From assembly GCF_002954265.1 (NCBI RefSeq), contig NZ_PPSL01000005.1, positions 248,001-312,000 on the forward strand: a DNA stretch of 64,000 nt, given 5' to 3'. The notes under the pieces were generated by a model. The model had not been told where the DNA came from, did not search any database, and saw nothing but the letters and a program-made list of their open reading frames with translations. Origin of the DNA: Flavipsychrobacter stenotrophus (GTDB taxonomy: Bacteria > Bacteroidota > Bacteroidia > Chitinophagales > Chitinophagaceae). Both the position numbers and the translations under genes were made by a program. Positions 7,736 through 16,548 of the stretch are shown here, piece by piece. Positions within the stretch are counted from its first letter, which is position 1. Every line of letters starts with the position of its first letter.

Positions 7736-8386
7736 ATGAAAAAACTACTGTTATTGTTGCTGCTATTGCCTTCATTTTCATTCGGACAAACTCTGTCGAT
7801 CGGACTTAACGGTGGTGCTGCGTTGTATGCAGGTATGGAATCGGATAGGAGTTATTATGAACGTACATTAAAAACAGAAGTATACTCGAGCCTGAGTATG
7901 GGACTGAGGCTAAAGAAATACGAATTGGTATTGCGGGTGGCAGGCAATCCGATAGAGGGGGAATACCATAATTTTTACCTCAACAACATGGTCTTTGCCC
8001 AGAATCCGATACAGGTATTGCTGCAAGGCAATTACCATAAACAACTTTGTGATTTTGACCTGTATGGAGGTGTATCGGGCGGTATCATTACGTATAAGAA
8101 CCCCGATGTATTCTCTCTTGCGGAGCTCTACCCTACGGCTGAATTCGCGTCATCATCGGGCAACGGATCGATAGCAGGCATACAAGTGGGCTGCAACTAT
8201 GCGATATCGCGGAGAATGGATATCAATATTGAGGCGGAGGGGCAATATGTGGCCATACATGCAGAGAACAATTATCTGGCTTATACATCGTCAATGCCCG
8301 CGTTCCAATATCATTATTCGTTTTTTAGTTTTCCGGTGAGCGTGGGGGTTAAGTATAAGTTTGGGAAGGATGCGAGGAAAAAGTAA
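7736..8386 (+). CDS. outer-membrane beta-barrel-like secreted protein
   Basis: A 216-residue protein with a clear signal peptide (MKKLLLLLLLLPSFSFGQ). It then has glycine- and aromatic-rich alternating segments (LSIGLNGGAALYAG, YGGVSGGIITY, IAGIQVGCNYAISRRMDINIEAEG) and ends with FPVSVGVKYKFGK, like the last strand of small OmpA-type or PorT-like barrels. It is probably an eight-stranded outer-membrane barrel. No specific function can be assigned. Confidence 0.65.
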   Translation: MKKLLLLLLLLPSFSFGQTLSIGLNGGAALYAGMESDRSYYERTLKTEVYSSLSMGLRLKKYELVLRVAGNPIEGEYHNFYLNNMVFAQNPIQVLLQGNYHKQLCDFDLYGGVSGGIITYKNPDVFSLAELYPTAEFASSSGNGSIAGIQVGCNYAISRRMDINIEAEGQYVAIHAENNYLAYTSSMPAFQYHYSFFSFPVSVGVKYKFGKDARKK

Positions 8387-8745
8387 GGGCGTATGTAGAT
8401 TGCCAAAAAAGGGATTATGCCCAATGCACAATGGCATTGATTTGAAGAGATCGGTTGTGTTGATAGAAGAATTGTTTCGCGCCTACGTACTGTCAGGCAA
8501 GCTTCCAGAGCTTTGTCATTAAATTAAGAGAAATTCGCCTAATTAGACGTCCGATACCTTCGGCATCGTTTCAAAATCACAACAATGTTTGCTATAGACA
8601 TCTGATACTTTCGGCATCATTACTTACAGTCTGGTCCTCAACTTTATGGCATTTGCCTTATAGTGCCATAACATTCAATTAATAGTCTTACAGCCACAAA
8701 CTCGTAAGGTGTAGAAAACTCATTCTGAATTACAGTACACAACAT
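8387..8745. other. intergenic region with repeat
   Basis: No gene seen. It contains the second copy of the double-hairpin repeat (8531-8630) and ends in the terminator of the metalloprotease gene. Confidence 0.5.
8531..8630. repeat. double-hairpin repeat, copy 2
   Basis: Starts AAATTCGCCTAATTAGACG and carries two GAT...CTTCGGCATC-type hairpins at the same spacing as in 6880-6980. The second hairpin is weakened (GATACTTTCGGCATC). Confidence 0.7.
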
Positions 8746-8776
8746 AAAAAAACCGCCCCAAATTGCTTTGGGGCGG
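8746..8776 (-). terminator. rho-independent terminator of the metalloprotease gene
   Basis: CCGCCCCAAA..TTTGGGGCGG stem (8753-8776). On the minus strand it is followed by a T run (complement of 8746-8752). It sits 25 bp after the stop codon. Confidence 0.85.
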
Positions 8777-8801
8777 TGCAGTATTAATTTAAGCGTTGTT
8801 G

Positions 8802-11141
8802 TTATTGTACGATGAATGATTTAACGGTCATGTCGCCATTGTCAGGGTTAGCCAACTGAATGTGGTAAACACCCTTAGCCCATGAAGCAACCGATACTTC
8901 AGACTGGCCATTTACAGAACCGCTCCAGATAGTCTGGCCGATAGCATTGTAGATAACCGCATTTACGTCACTGTTAAGACCTGTAGTAATGTGCAATACA
9001 TCGGTAGTTGGTACAGGGTATACTTTGCACAATTCAGCAAGTGCATTTGGCTGAGTAACGCCTGAAACCGCGCCACTATGTGTAACCTGGAAACCCTTGA
9101 GGTTAACGTTGAAGAATACATTACCACTACCCTTCACTTTGAAACGACAAACAGTCGCCGCAGTACTTGTTGCCGGATTTGGCACAGTTACTGACGCAGT
9201 ACCTGTATTAGGGAAAGTACCAACCGTGTAAGGCCATGTAACGCCATTATCTGTAGACATGTAGATGATCACATTTGACGCACTAACCGGTGCTACATCT
9301 GTACCTACGACATTCCATGTAATAGTTTGTGTGCTACCACCTACATAAGAAATACCTGTAGTACCCTGGCTTGTAACCTTAAAGCCAGCCTTAGTTGTAG
9401 TCTGGATAGCATCGAGGTGAATACTATCATCGGGGAAAAGGAAGCAACCATTTCCTGAAAGTATGTTACGAACTGTAAGTCTGAAAGTAAGAAAACGTGC
9501 AGTATCCGGAACTTTTTCTCCCTGTGCATTTTCTGTACCTGCATCGCTGAGTACACCAGTGAGTACTTTGCTCATTTTAGGGAAAACACGGGTTTCTATT
9601 TTTAGAGGAAACCAAGAGCGGAACAAAGGTCCCCTTGCGAATGTGTTTACCAACCTTGAAGCGGTAGTGGTTGCAGTGTTCAGATTATACTGTTCCCAGC
9701 AATACATAGTTGCAGTATCTGCTACTGAATCAACGGCTGTAGGAGAAATCAATTCAAAAGGAGTTTTGTAGGGGATCTTGTAAGTAGCCGTGAAAGGCGC
9801 CAGGCTTACCAGTTTGTTACCGGTAGCTACCGGTGTAGCACAAACGTTTTCAGAACCAACCAACTTAGCTGTGATCTCTAACAAGCTAGAGGCATGAAAA
9901 TATGCTTCGCTGTGCGGCGCAAGGTCGTCAGGACTGCAGATACCTGCATATGCCATGATAGTAGTACCACTGCCCGGCTCATAAGAGTGGGTAGAAGAGC
10001 GGTTACCTGAACAGCTACCGTCATTGTTATTACCGAAGGTGTGGTTTGAACCGAATTCGTGACCCATTTCATGCGCTACATAGTCAATGTCATATGAGTC
10101 ACCTACCGGGTTTGGCAAACCAGTTACGCTTCTTGCCTTCTGACCACCAGTACAAACAATACCCAGACCAGATATACCACCACCACCGGTAGTGAATACG
10201 TGGCCGCAGTCGTAGTTAGCAGAACCTATACGGTTATCGCAGGTGGTCTGGTTGATACCCAGGCAAGTAGCACCATTAGTGTTAATTGCAGTTGTGCCAA
10301 ATGGGTCGGCACCATTGATGCTGCCTGTGTTAGTTGGCCATATCAAAGTATCTTCATTGGCAGTATAGTTCATGTGCACAGAGAATTCACGCTCATACAC
10401 ACCATTTACACGATTCATTGTAGTGGTCATTACACTAAGGCACTGAGCCATAGTAGGGGAAGCTATACCTGTAGCCGCCTGGCAATAGAAGTGATTTGCA
10501 GACAACGCCAAATCGTATGTTTTACGAGTCCAGCCATTACCTGTACGAGCTGCCAGCTTTGGCAAACCTGTAGCGTAAGTAGCCATTGCTTCGCCGGCAG
10601 GGCCATTTTCGTCCCCCTCTTTAAATTCGCACCTCATGCGCTGCTCAGTAGAACGTACTTCATCTCTTTTATAGTGCACCATGTAAAAACCATCGTGGTA
10701 CATATCATAAGGATCAACGAAAGAGGTATTCTCGCCATCAAACACCATTGCATGGAAGCCATACACGGTAAAGTCGAGCTTAGCGGTAACTCTTTGGTCG
10801 CCCACTAAAACACCTGTAAACGTCTTTATTTCTGAGTACTTATCCGCCAGCTTCCCTGTCATCATCGGGTCCTGCCAAACTTTGAAATTTCTGATAGTAC
10901 CATCGGGCATCGGCAATTCTATTACCATACCTTCGTTAGCATCTGTACCTAACGAGAACATCTGCAATTTCAGCAGCTCTTCATTAAAGGTATAAACGAG
11001 GTAATGTTCAGGATGAAATGCCTGAATTTTCTGAGAAGGCGCACTGGTAACAGGAACTTTGTTCCAGATACTGCCGGCAAAACTTTCCCCCGCCCAACAT
11101 AAAACAGCTAAAAAAGCCGAATAGGCAAATAATTTTTTCAT
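8802..11141 (-). CDS. reprolysin-like zinc metalloprotease secreted by T9SS
   Basis: About 779 residues. The ATG at 11141 (MKKLFAYSAFLAVLCWAGESFA) is preferred over an upstream TTG because it begins the signal peptide. A ~200-residue propeptide precedes a metzincin catalytic domain with VAHEMGHEFGSNHTFG (HExxHxxGxxH, about residues 357-367) and a Met-turn in IMAYAGIC. A beta-sandwich region follows (ITWNVVGTDVAPVSASNV, STDNGVTW). The last ~75 residues are a T9SS type A sorting domain (VYPVPTTDVLHI, YNAIGQTIW, GVYHIQL, KSFIVQ). It should be exported by Sec, then translocated by T9SS and released or attached to the surface. It likely degrades external protein. Confidence 0.92.
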   Translation of the reverse strand: MKKLFAYSAFLAVLCWAGESFAGSIWNKVPVTSAPSQKIQAFHPEHYLVYTFNEELLKLQMFSLGTDANEGMVIELPMPDGTIRNFKVWQDPMMTGKLADKYSEIKTFTGVLVGDQRVTAKLDFTVYGFHAMVFDGENTSFVDPYDMYHDGFYMVHYKRDEVRSTEQRMRCEFKEGDENGPAGEAMATYATGLPKLAARTGNGWTRKTYDLALSANHFYCQAATGIASPTMAQCLSVMTTTMNRVNGVYEREFSVHMNYTANEDTLIWPTNTGSINGADPFGTTAINTNGATCLGINQTTCDNRIGSANYDCGHVFTTGGGGISGLGIVCTGGQKARSVTGLPNPVGDSYDIDYVAHEMGHEFGSNHTFGNNNDGSCSGNRSSTHSYEPGSGTTIMAYAGICSPDDLAPHSEAYFHASSLLEITAKLVGSENVCATPVATGNKLVSLAPFTATYKIPYKTPFELISPTAVDSVADTATMYCWEQYNLNTATTTASRLVNTFARGPLFRSWFPLKIETRVFPKMSKVLTGVLSDAGTENAQGEKVPDTARFLTFRLTVRNILSGNGCFLFPDDSIHLDAIQTTTKAGFKVTSQGTTGISYVGGSTQTITWNVVGTDVAPVSASNVIIYMSTDNGVTWPYTVGTFPNTGTASVTVPNPATSTAATVCRFKVKGSGNVFFNVNLKGFQVTHSGAVSGVTQPNALAELCKVYPVPTTDVLHITTGLNSDVNAVIYNAIGQTIWSGSVNGQSEVSVASWAKGVYHIQLANPDNGDMTVKSFIVQ

Positions 11142-11308
11142 TTTTTGTTGATTAAACAATTAAACTTTGGTTAAAAATTAAGTCTGAATTAAATTATTGT
11201 GATGTGAAGGGCTTTGCAATTTACTGAAGTTTGGGAAAAATAAAAATTTCTGTTACATATAAGTTTCTACTTATGGAGCTGAACAGATAAATTGTATCTT
11301 GCAATTGC

Positions 11309-11776
11309 ATGGAAAAAACGTTACTTGAGTGTAGGTATACACTGAAAGAGCTAGAACAAATTCTACAAAAATTTTGGAATGTTGCTGAAAAGTACCCGGT
11401 GATCGCATTTTCGGGAGATATGGGTGCGGGAAAAACAACTTTCATTCATAAACTCTGCGATATGCTGGAGGTGGAGGACACTGTGAGTAGCCCCACGTTT
11501 TCATTGATCAATGAGTATCATTATAACAAGGCAGGTAAGGACACCACTATCTACCACATGGATTGGTACCGGTTGAAAAGTGAGGAAGAGGCAATATCTG
11601 CGGGCATAGAAGATTGTATGCAGCAGGCAATACGACAAAACATGTATTGCTTCATAGAATGGCCTGAAAAGGCGATGAGCCTGCTACCCCGATCTACCTT
11701 GTGGGTGAAAATAGAAACACTAAGCGAGACAGAGCGGGTTATGAGCATTGGACAATTTGACAATTCGGCAATTTGA
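11309..11776 (+). CDS. tsaE: tRNA t6A biosynthesis ATPase TsaE
   Basis: A 155-residue P-loop ATPase, full length for TsaE. The Walker A motif is GDMGAGKTT (about 36-44), followed by SSPTFSLINEY and YHMDWYRL, all TsaE signatures, and the FIEWPEKA block near the C-terminus. TsaE works with TsaD and TsaB to transfer threonylcarbamoyl to A37 of ANN-decoding tRNAs. TsaC, which makes the threonylcarbamoyl-AMP donor, is encoded about 1.4 kb downstream on the other strand. The last codons run into a CAATTTGACAAT simple repeat, so the extreme C-terminus may be repeat-derived. Confidence 0.95.
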   Translation: MEKTLLECRYTLKELEQILQKFWNVAEKYPVIAFSGDMGAGKTTFIHKLCDMLEVEDTVSSPTFSLINEYHYNKAGKDTTIYHMDWYRLKSEEEAISAGIEDCMQQAIRQNMYCFIEWPEKAMSLLPRSTLWVKIETLSETERVMSIGQFDNSAI

Positions 11777-11924
11777 CAATGCTGACTGTTTTTCGGGCGA
11801 TGATGTGTGACGGGCGATTAGATGCCTTAAGAGCATTATGCTATACTTGAAGCCAACCGAAGGGATGAGGATTATTTAACTATTTGTGTAATAAAGGTGG
11901 CAAAAAGGCTACAGCAGTTTATGC

Positions 11925-11932
11925 TATATTTG
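11925..11932 (+). promoter_or_regulatory. -7 promoter box for lspA-zapA
   Basis: TATATTTG matches TAnnTTTG exactly. The predicted start is about 20 nt before the lspA start codon. No good TTTG -33 element at normal spacing. Confidence 0.45.
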
Positions 11933-11958
11933 CGACCGAAAACTAACAGTACCATATT

Positions 11959-12663
11959 TTGAAGTATCGTAACGCGATTATATTAGTGATGCTGATCATT
12001 ATAGCAGATCAGTTGTCGAAGATCTATATTAAGATTCATTTCTGTAATGGCGATGATGTGAAGATATTTGGCAGCTGGTTCAGGCTGCACTTCATAGAAA
12101 ATGAAGGCATGGCATACGGTTTAAAGATCAGTGAGTCGGTAATAGGGAAACTGTTATTGTCATCGTTCAGGCTTATAGCGGTGATCTTTGGTTTTTACCT
12201 GCTGAAAAGATTGATAGTAAAGGGGTATAAAAAGGGCGTGATCATTTGCGGATCGCTTATACTGGCAGGCGCATTGGGCAACCTGATAGACAGCTTGTTT
12301 TACGGGCAGATATTTACCGACAGTCCCTACTCCTGTTTTTCGGGGTACTATGAGAACATCAGCAGTATGCTGGCCAATCATAATAAAGAGTATGTAGCGC
12401 ACTTTACGCAGTACGGCCATGGATATGGCAAATTTCTGCAGGGCAAGGTGGTGGATATGCTGTACTTCCCGATGGTGGATATGAATATGCCTAAGTGGGT
12501 GCCTTTTCTTGGCGGTAAGAATTTTGTATTTTTCGAACCGGTTTTCAATATAGCCGATGCGGCAATATCTGTAGGCGTGGTTACACTGGTACTTTTCCAG
12601 AAGAGCCTGCTTACCAAAACTGAACCTGCACCAACTGTTACTACCTTAAGCGAAGAAGTATGA
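11959..12663 (+). CDS. lspA: lipoprotein signal peptidase (signal peptidase II)
   Basis: A 234-residue inner-membrane aspartyl protease that removes signal peptides from prolipoproteins. Seen: an N-terminal membrane segment with IADQLSKIYIK, the conserved FIENEGMAYG, GALGNLIDSLFYG, and the catalytic aspartates in GKVVDMLYFP and FNIADAAISVG. It is longer than proteobacterial LspA because of an insertion between segments, as is usual in Bacteroidota. The start is TTG at 11959: the first ATG in frame lies inside the first membrane helix. It overlaps zapA by 4 bp (ATGA), indicating translational coupling. Confidence 0.95.
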   Translation: MKYRNAIILVMLIIIADQLSKIYIKIHFCNGDDVKIFGSWFRLHFIENEGMAYGLKISESVIGKLLLSSFRLIAVIFGFYLLKRLIVKGYKKGVIICGSLILAGALGNLIDSLFYGQIFTDSPYSCFSGYYENISSMLANHNKEYVAHFTQYGHGYGKFLQGKVVDMLYFPMVDMNMPKWVPFLGGKNFVFFEPVFNIADAAISVGVVTLVLFQKSLLTKTEPAPTVTTLSEEV

Positions 12664-12944
12664 GCCAGGAAGATCTAATGCCCATAAATGTGTGGCTTGC
12701 AGGCCGCAATTACAGGTTGCGTATTAAGGCCGAGGAAGAATCAGCGGTGCGCAAAGCAATAAAGATAGCCGACGAAAAGATAGCTGAGATGCGCGCGCGT
12801 TATGCGGGTAAGGATGAAATAGATTTCATGGCCATGACATTGTTATCCTATGCCGCTGATACAGCTGTTGAATCATTTGGCAATCCACTGGTGCAAAGTG
12901 AGCTGAATAAGCTGAGCGAAAAGATAGATAAGGTGCTTAAATAA
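12660..12944 (+). CDS. zapA: cell division protein ZapA
   Basis: A 94-residue ZapA-family protein. The N-terminal part has INVWLAGRNYRLRI and EEESAVRKAIKIADEKI, and a C-terminal helix is expected to form the coiled coil. ZapA bundles FtsZ filaments at the septum. The length and the AxLSYAADTAVE-like middle match Bacteroidota ZapA. The ATG overlaps the lspA stop (ATGA), so it is translated from the lspA message. Confidence 0.88.
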   Translation: MSQEDLMPINVWLAGRNYRLRIKAEEESAVRKAIKIADEKIAEMRARYAGKDEIDFMAMTLLSYAADTAVESFGNPLVQSELNKLSEKIDKVLK

Positions 12945-13148
12945 TGGATTAATTTAGAAATGGATTAATGGCTCAATTCAATGTGGAAATGTGCGAATGT
13001 GGAAATATGGAAATGGTGTCAAAAAATGATAAGTCAATTCGACAATGATGAATGTGGCAATGCTATGGTATATGAAAAAATATGACAGAATTGAAAGGAA
13101 ACAATGTTGTTGCATTAACCATCTAGTCAATATCTCCGGCAGACAATA

Positions 13149-13721
13149 TTAATCCCTCAACACCGTAATATTCCCATCGTCGTCCATAGATATCAGGCGC
13201 GATGGAGGTGTTATTGAAGAATCGGTTTGTCGGTGGGTGACGGTGTAATCTACACCTGCAACTATTGACGGGTTTATCATTGAAAATATTGCAGGGGTGG
13301 GTTCTCCACTTATGTTAGCCGAAGTAGAAACAATGGGCCTACGAAGCCTTTTGATCAGCGCCTTGCAGAATGGATCGGTAGTGACGCGAATGGCAATAGA
13401 ACCGTCTTTATTGACCACATTGGCAGGAAATCCTAAAGCATTTTTATAAATGACTGTCGTAGGCCTTTCGAAGGCCTCAACCATAGCTATGATATCGGGT
13501 GGTGGTGCAGCAACATAATGTAAAATGTCACGGGCATCTGCCAATAAAATGATCATACTTTTTTCCTTAGGCCGCTGCTTAACGGCAAACACCTTGTCTA
13601 CAGCTGCTTCATTCAGCGCATCGCAACCAAGTCCCCACACAGTATCTGTAGGATAGAGTATAACGCCATCGTTCTGTAGTGCCTGCATGCAGGCCTTTAT
13701 GTCGTTTTCGAAATCCACCAT
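13149..13721 (-). CDS. tsaC: threonylcarbamoyl-AMP synthase (Sua5/YrdC/YwlC family)
   Basis: A 190-residue YrdC-fold enzyme making threonylcarbamoyl-AMP from threonine, bicarbonate and ATP for tRNA t6A. Motifs: ILYPTDTVWGLGCDA, KQRPKEKSM, RPTTVIYKN, SIAIRVTTD and IVSTSANISGEPTP. It is the short TsaC type without the Sua5 C-terminal domain. It overlaps the end of the glycosyltransferase gene by 25 bp on the same strand, so the two share a transcript, although the functions are unrelated. Confidence 0.93.
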   Translation of the reverse strand: MVDFENDIKACMQALQNDGVILYPTDTVWGLGCDALNEAAVDKVFAVKQRPKEKSMIILLADARDILHYVAAPPPDIIAMVEAFERPTTVIYKNALGFPANVVNKDGSIAIRVTTDPFCKALIKRLRRPIVSTSANISGEPTPAIFSMINPSIVAGVDYTVTHRQTDSSITPPSRLISMDDDGNITVLRD

Positions 13722-14707
13722 AGTAATTGTTCGTCTTTAATATCAAGAGCACACTTGAAGTGACCTTCAGGGCAACGTTTGCGTCCATGCAGGCCACATG
13801 GCCGGCAGTATAGCGGGTAGTCTATTTCTACTATCCTTCCCTTTGAATGCGTAGGGCCGAAGCCGAAAGAAGAAATGGTAGAGCAGAACACACCTGTTAC
13901 CGGCGCATCCATAGCCACTGCGAAATGCAGCGGTGCTGAATCATTAGTGTAGTTCATGTCAGCCCCCTGCATCAATGCGCAGGATTCAAGATAGTTCATC
14001 TTTCCTGACAGATTGATGGCCTTCTTGTTGCCAGACATATCGATTATTGATTGAGATAGTTCTTTATCATCGGGGCCGCCTACGAGGTAAACATTGTATT
14101 GAGCAGGCAATAGGTCAAGCAATTCCGCCCAACGTTCAGCGGGGTAACGCTTGGTAAACCAAACCGATGACGGAGCTATACAAATATATGGCCCATCCTG
14201 GTAGGGTTTTGCTGCCGCATAGTCGCCCGGAGTTGGGTAGAGCTTAGGCTGCGCCGCAGTTTTATCGGTAATATCTTCTATGAGCAACTGGTATCGCTCT
14301 ACCTCCATAATGTACTCTTTAGCATGAGGTTCGGCGATATTGTGAGGTGCTTTTTTTGTAAACGAGAAAGCAAACGGATTTTTGTCGAACCCTGCAGTGT
14401 ATTGAGCACCTGAGAAGAACATCATGAACCCGGATGTAGGGAAACGATGCGGATTGATGATATGCGTATACTGCTCTTTACGCACACGCATGGCCATCTT
14501 CAGAAGATTGCGTTTCTTTTGTTTCCGCTTATCCCATATCAGCAGGTTAGTAATAAACGGGTGATCGCGCAGCAGGCCTTCATTACCTTTTCTCAGCAAG
14601 AAATCGATTTGCGCATCGGGGTAAAACTGATGTATCTTTTCAAGAATAGCCGTGGCTAAAACTACATCTCCGGTAAAAGCGGTTTGTATAACCAAAAATT
14701 TATACAT
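13697..14707 (-). CDS. glycosyltransferase family 9 (heptosyltransferase-like)
   Basis: About 336 residues with the GT9 two-Rossmann layout: FLVIQTAFTGDVVLATAILE at the N-terminus, an acceptor-side domain, then PYICIAPSSVWFTKRYPAERWAEL and VYLVGGPDDKELS of the donor domain and NDSAPLHFAVAMDAPVTGVF. A C-terminal cysteine cluster (CRPCG, KRCPEGHFKC) is common in Bacteroidota members. It probably adds a heptose-like sugar to lipooligosaccharide core on the cytoplasmic face. The ATG at 14707 is preferred over the GTG at 14710. Confidence 0.88.
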   Translation of the reverse strand: MYKFLVIQTAFTGDVVLATAILEKIHQFYPDAQIDFLLRKGNEGLLRDHPFITNLLIWDKRKQKKRNLLKMAMRVRKEQYTHIINPHRFPTSGFMMFFSGAQYTAGFDKNPFAFSFTKKAPHNIAEPHAKEYIMEVERYQLLIEDITDKTAAQPKLYPTPGDYAAAKPYQDGPYICIAPSSVWFTKRYPAERWAELLDLLPAQYNVYLVGGPDDKELSQSIIDMSGNKKAINLSGKMNYLESCALMQGADMNYTNDSAPLHFAVAMDAPVTGVFCSTISSFGFGPTHSKGRIVEIDYPLYCRPCGLHGRKRCPEGHFKCALDIKDEQLLWWISKTT

Positions 14708-14783
14708 CACTTGCGAAATTACGAATGAAAGCGGTTTCTGAAGGTTTTAACAATAAAAAAAAGCAATTTTGAAAATTTGGTCC

Positions 14784-14791
14784 TAAATTTG
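14784..14791 (+). promoter_or_regulatory. -7 promoter box for the DUF1573 cluster
   Basis: TAAATTTG fits TAnnTTTG exactly; the start point would be about 30 nt before the first DUF1573 gene. TTTG upstream is closer than the usual spacing. Confidence 0.5.
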
Positions 14792-14827
14792 TTTTATACC
14801 ATGTATTCAATAATTAAACAATAGAAA

Positions 14828-15373
14828 ATGAAAAAGATAATTTTATTATTCGCCCTTGCGGTGATGGTTGGCAATGTAGCGGAGGCAAAGGATAAGAAAA
14901 ATAAGAAAAAATCTGCGGAGCCTACAACTCAGTCTGCTACTCCATTGCAGATGAATGATGGTACTGCATTATCTACCGCCGCACCCGAAAAAACCGCACC
15001 TGCTTCAACATTGAAAGCAAGTGACATGGCTTTTGCAGATGTGAATCATGACTTTGGTACAGTACAGGAAGGTCCTGATGCTACAACTAAGTTTACGTTT
15101 GTAAACAAGGGTACAGAAGCTATTGTGATACAAAAAGCGCAGGCGTCATGCGGATGTACTGTTCCTACTTATTCTAAAGAGCCTATAGCACCAGGTGCTG
15201 AAGGCGTTATTGACGTAGCGTTCCATACTTTGGGCAAGCCAGCAGGCGGATTCCAGAAGACAGTAACAGTAACTACCAATGCAGGTGTGCAGATACTTAC
15301 CATAAAGGGTAGTGTTGAGAAGGCACCGACTACATCGGTACCTGAGAATAATTCAATGATCAAAACGAACTAA
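14828..15373 (+). CDS. DUF1573 secreted protein, first of three
   Basis: A 181-residue protein with a signal peptide (MKKIILLFALAVMVGNVAEA), a Lys/Ser/Thr/Ala-rich linker to about residue 65, and one DUF1573 Ig-like domain: HDFGTVQEGPDATTKFTFVNKG, ASCGCTVPTYSKEPIAPG, TVTVTTNAG and LTIKGSV. The CGC of the SCGCT motif is conserved in the family. The fold resembles ASH/MSP-type beta-sandwiches; the biological role is not established. It stands at the head of a tandem trio (gaps 32 and 54 bp) ended by a strong terminator. Confidence 0.9.
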   Translation: MKKIILLFALAVMVGNVAEAKDKKNKKKSAEPTTQSATPLQMNDGTALSTAAPEKTAPASTLKASDMAFADVNHDFGTVQEGPDATTKFTFVNKGTEAIVIQKAQASCGCTVPTYSKEPIAPGAEGVIDVAFHTLGKPAGGFQKTVTVTTNAGVQILTIKGSVEKAPTTSVPENNSMIKTN

Positions 15374-15405
15374 ACAATACATTCCAAACCACTCAAACAA
15401 AAAAA

Positions 15406-15888
15406 ATGAAGAAAGTTTTCATTACCCTTTGCTGCCTTTCATTAAGTGCATTTGCAGCAAACGCACAAGACAAAAAAGTTACTCCTGCACCGGCACCAGC
15501 TGCTGCACCTGCAAACGATCCTGACGCAGGTATATTCAAATTTAAGGATAAGGACAATACTCACGATTACGGAGAAGTTCCGGAAGGCCCTACTGCAGAA
15601 TATGACTTCGAATTTAAGAATACAGGTAAGAAGCCAATCATAATTACTGAAGCACATGGTTCATGCGGTTGCACTGTACCAAAATGGCCACATGAGCCTA
15701 TTTTGCCAGGCAAGAAAGGAACAATACATGTTACTTACAACACTGATCACCGCCCGGGCCCAATAAGCAAGGAAGTGACCATTTCATCTGATGCTATGGA
15801 AAAGTCAACTGTACTTCACATAAGGGGAACAGTAAAGCCAAAGCCAGTTGAAGCAGCACCAGCTACACCTGCACCAGCTACACACTAG
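15406..15888 (+). CDS. DUF1573 secreted protein, second of three
   Basis: 160 residues: a signal peptide (MKKVFITLCCLSLSAFAANA), a Pro/Ala-rich linker, then one DUF1573 domain (HDYGEVPEGPTAEYDFEFKNTG, HGSCGCTVPKWPHEPILPG, KEVTISSDA, LHIRGTV) and a Pro/Ala/Thr-rich tail (APATPAPATH). The domain is closely similar to that of the neighbouring genes, so the trio arose by tandem duplication. The Pro/Ala tails may span the periplasm or peptidoglycan. Function unknown. Confidence 0.9.
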   Translation: MKKVFITLCCLSLSAFAANAQDKKVTPAPAPAAAPANDPDAGIFKFKDKDNTHDYGEVPEGPTAEYDFEFKNTGKKPIIITEAHGSCGCTVPKWPHEPILPGKKGTIHVTYNTDHRPGPISKEVTISSDAMEKSTVLHIRGTVKPKPVEAAPATPAPATH

Positions 15889-15942
15889 TACCCGAATCAG
15901 TAGGCAGAAACAAATGAATATACCAAACACACCGATAGAAAT

Positions 15943-16410
15943 ATGAAGAGATTATCCATCTTATTGCTCTGCTTTATTATGTGCGCAGGCCTTACGGTAA
16001 ATGCACAACACAGAAGAGGGGGCAAAAAAACAGGCACTAAAAAAGGAGCCGGCAAGGCTGCTCAGAGCGAAAAGAAAGCTAGTGGTGCACAGTTTAAATT
16101 TAAAGATGGAGACACCTTCAATTTCGGGAAAGTAAAATCGGGTCCGGATGCTGTTCATGAGTTTTCATTCGTGAATACCGGAGACCAGCCGCTTATCATC
16201 CAGGATGTAAAAGCAGGATGCTCTTGTATAGGTGTGGAGTGGCCTAAACGCCCGGTTTCGCCTGGCGGGAAGGGAACCATAAAGGTGAAGTACCATACCA
16301 GCAAAACGGGACCATTTAACAAAGAAGTATACGTTTACTCCAATGCTGTGTTGCAGCCGGGACAAAAGATGTACACGATCGATGTAAAGGGAAGTGTTAT
16401 AGTAGAATAA
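15943..16410 (+). CDS. DUF1573 secreted protein, third of three
   Basis: 155 residues with a signal peptide (MKRLSILLLCFIMCAGLTVNA), a strongly basic Lys/Gly-rich linker (HRRGGKKTGTKKGAGK) and one DUF1573 domain (FNFGKVKSGPDAVHEFSFVNTG, AGCSCIGVEWPKRPVSPG, KEVYVYSNAV, IDVKGSV). The usual CGC reads CSC here, keeping both cysteines. The basic linker contrasts with the Pro/Ala linker of the second paralogue, suggesting different binding partners. The last gene of the trio, followed by a terminator. Confidence 0.9.
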   Translation: MKRLSILLLCFIMCAGLTVNAQHRRGGKKTGTKKGAGKAAQSEKKASGAQFKFKDGDTFNFGKVKSGPDAVHEFSFVNTGDQPLIIQDVKAGCSCIGVEWPKRPVSPGGKGTIKVKYHTSKTGPFNKEVYVYSNAVLQPGQKMYTIDVKGSVIVE

Positions 16411-16430
16411 TTTTTTTAGAATTGATATGG

Positions 16431-16463
16431 AGAGCTTCGCTATAATGGCGAGGCTCTTTTTTT
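16431..16463 (+). terminator. terminator of the DUF1573 cluster
   Basis: A 10-bp stem AGAGCTTCGC / GCGAGGCTCT with one G-U pair, a 7-base loop, and a T7 run. Confidence 0.9.
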
Positions 16464-16548
16464 GCCTGAATCTGTAGTTGGACTAAGTTCACTAACTAGT
16501 CTCCTTTTAGGGAAATAGTGGATAAATGTATGAACGCATTTCCCAGGC

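Noticed and set aside
10200-10808. 202-codon plus-strand frame inside the metalloprotease gene
   Set aside because: It is antisense to a clearly conserved catalytic domain; the composition is that of a shadow frame.
11753-13060. CAATTTGACAAT and GTGGAAATGTG short repeats near tsaE and after zapA
   Set aside because: Simple intergenic sequence drift typical of these genomes; too short and irregular for an array or element.
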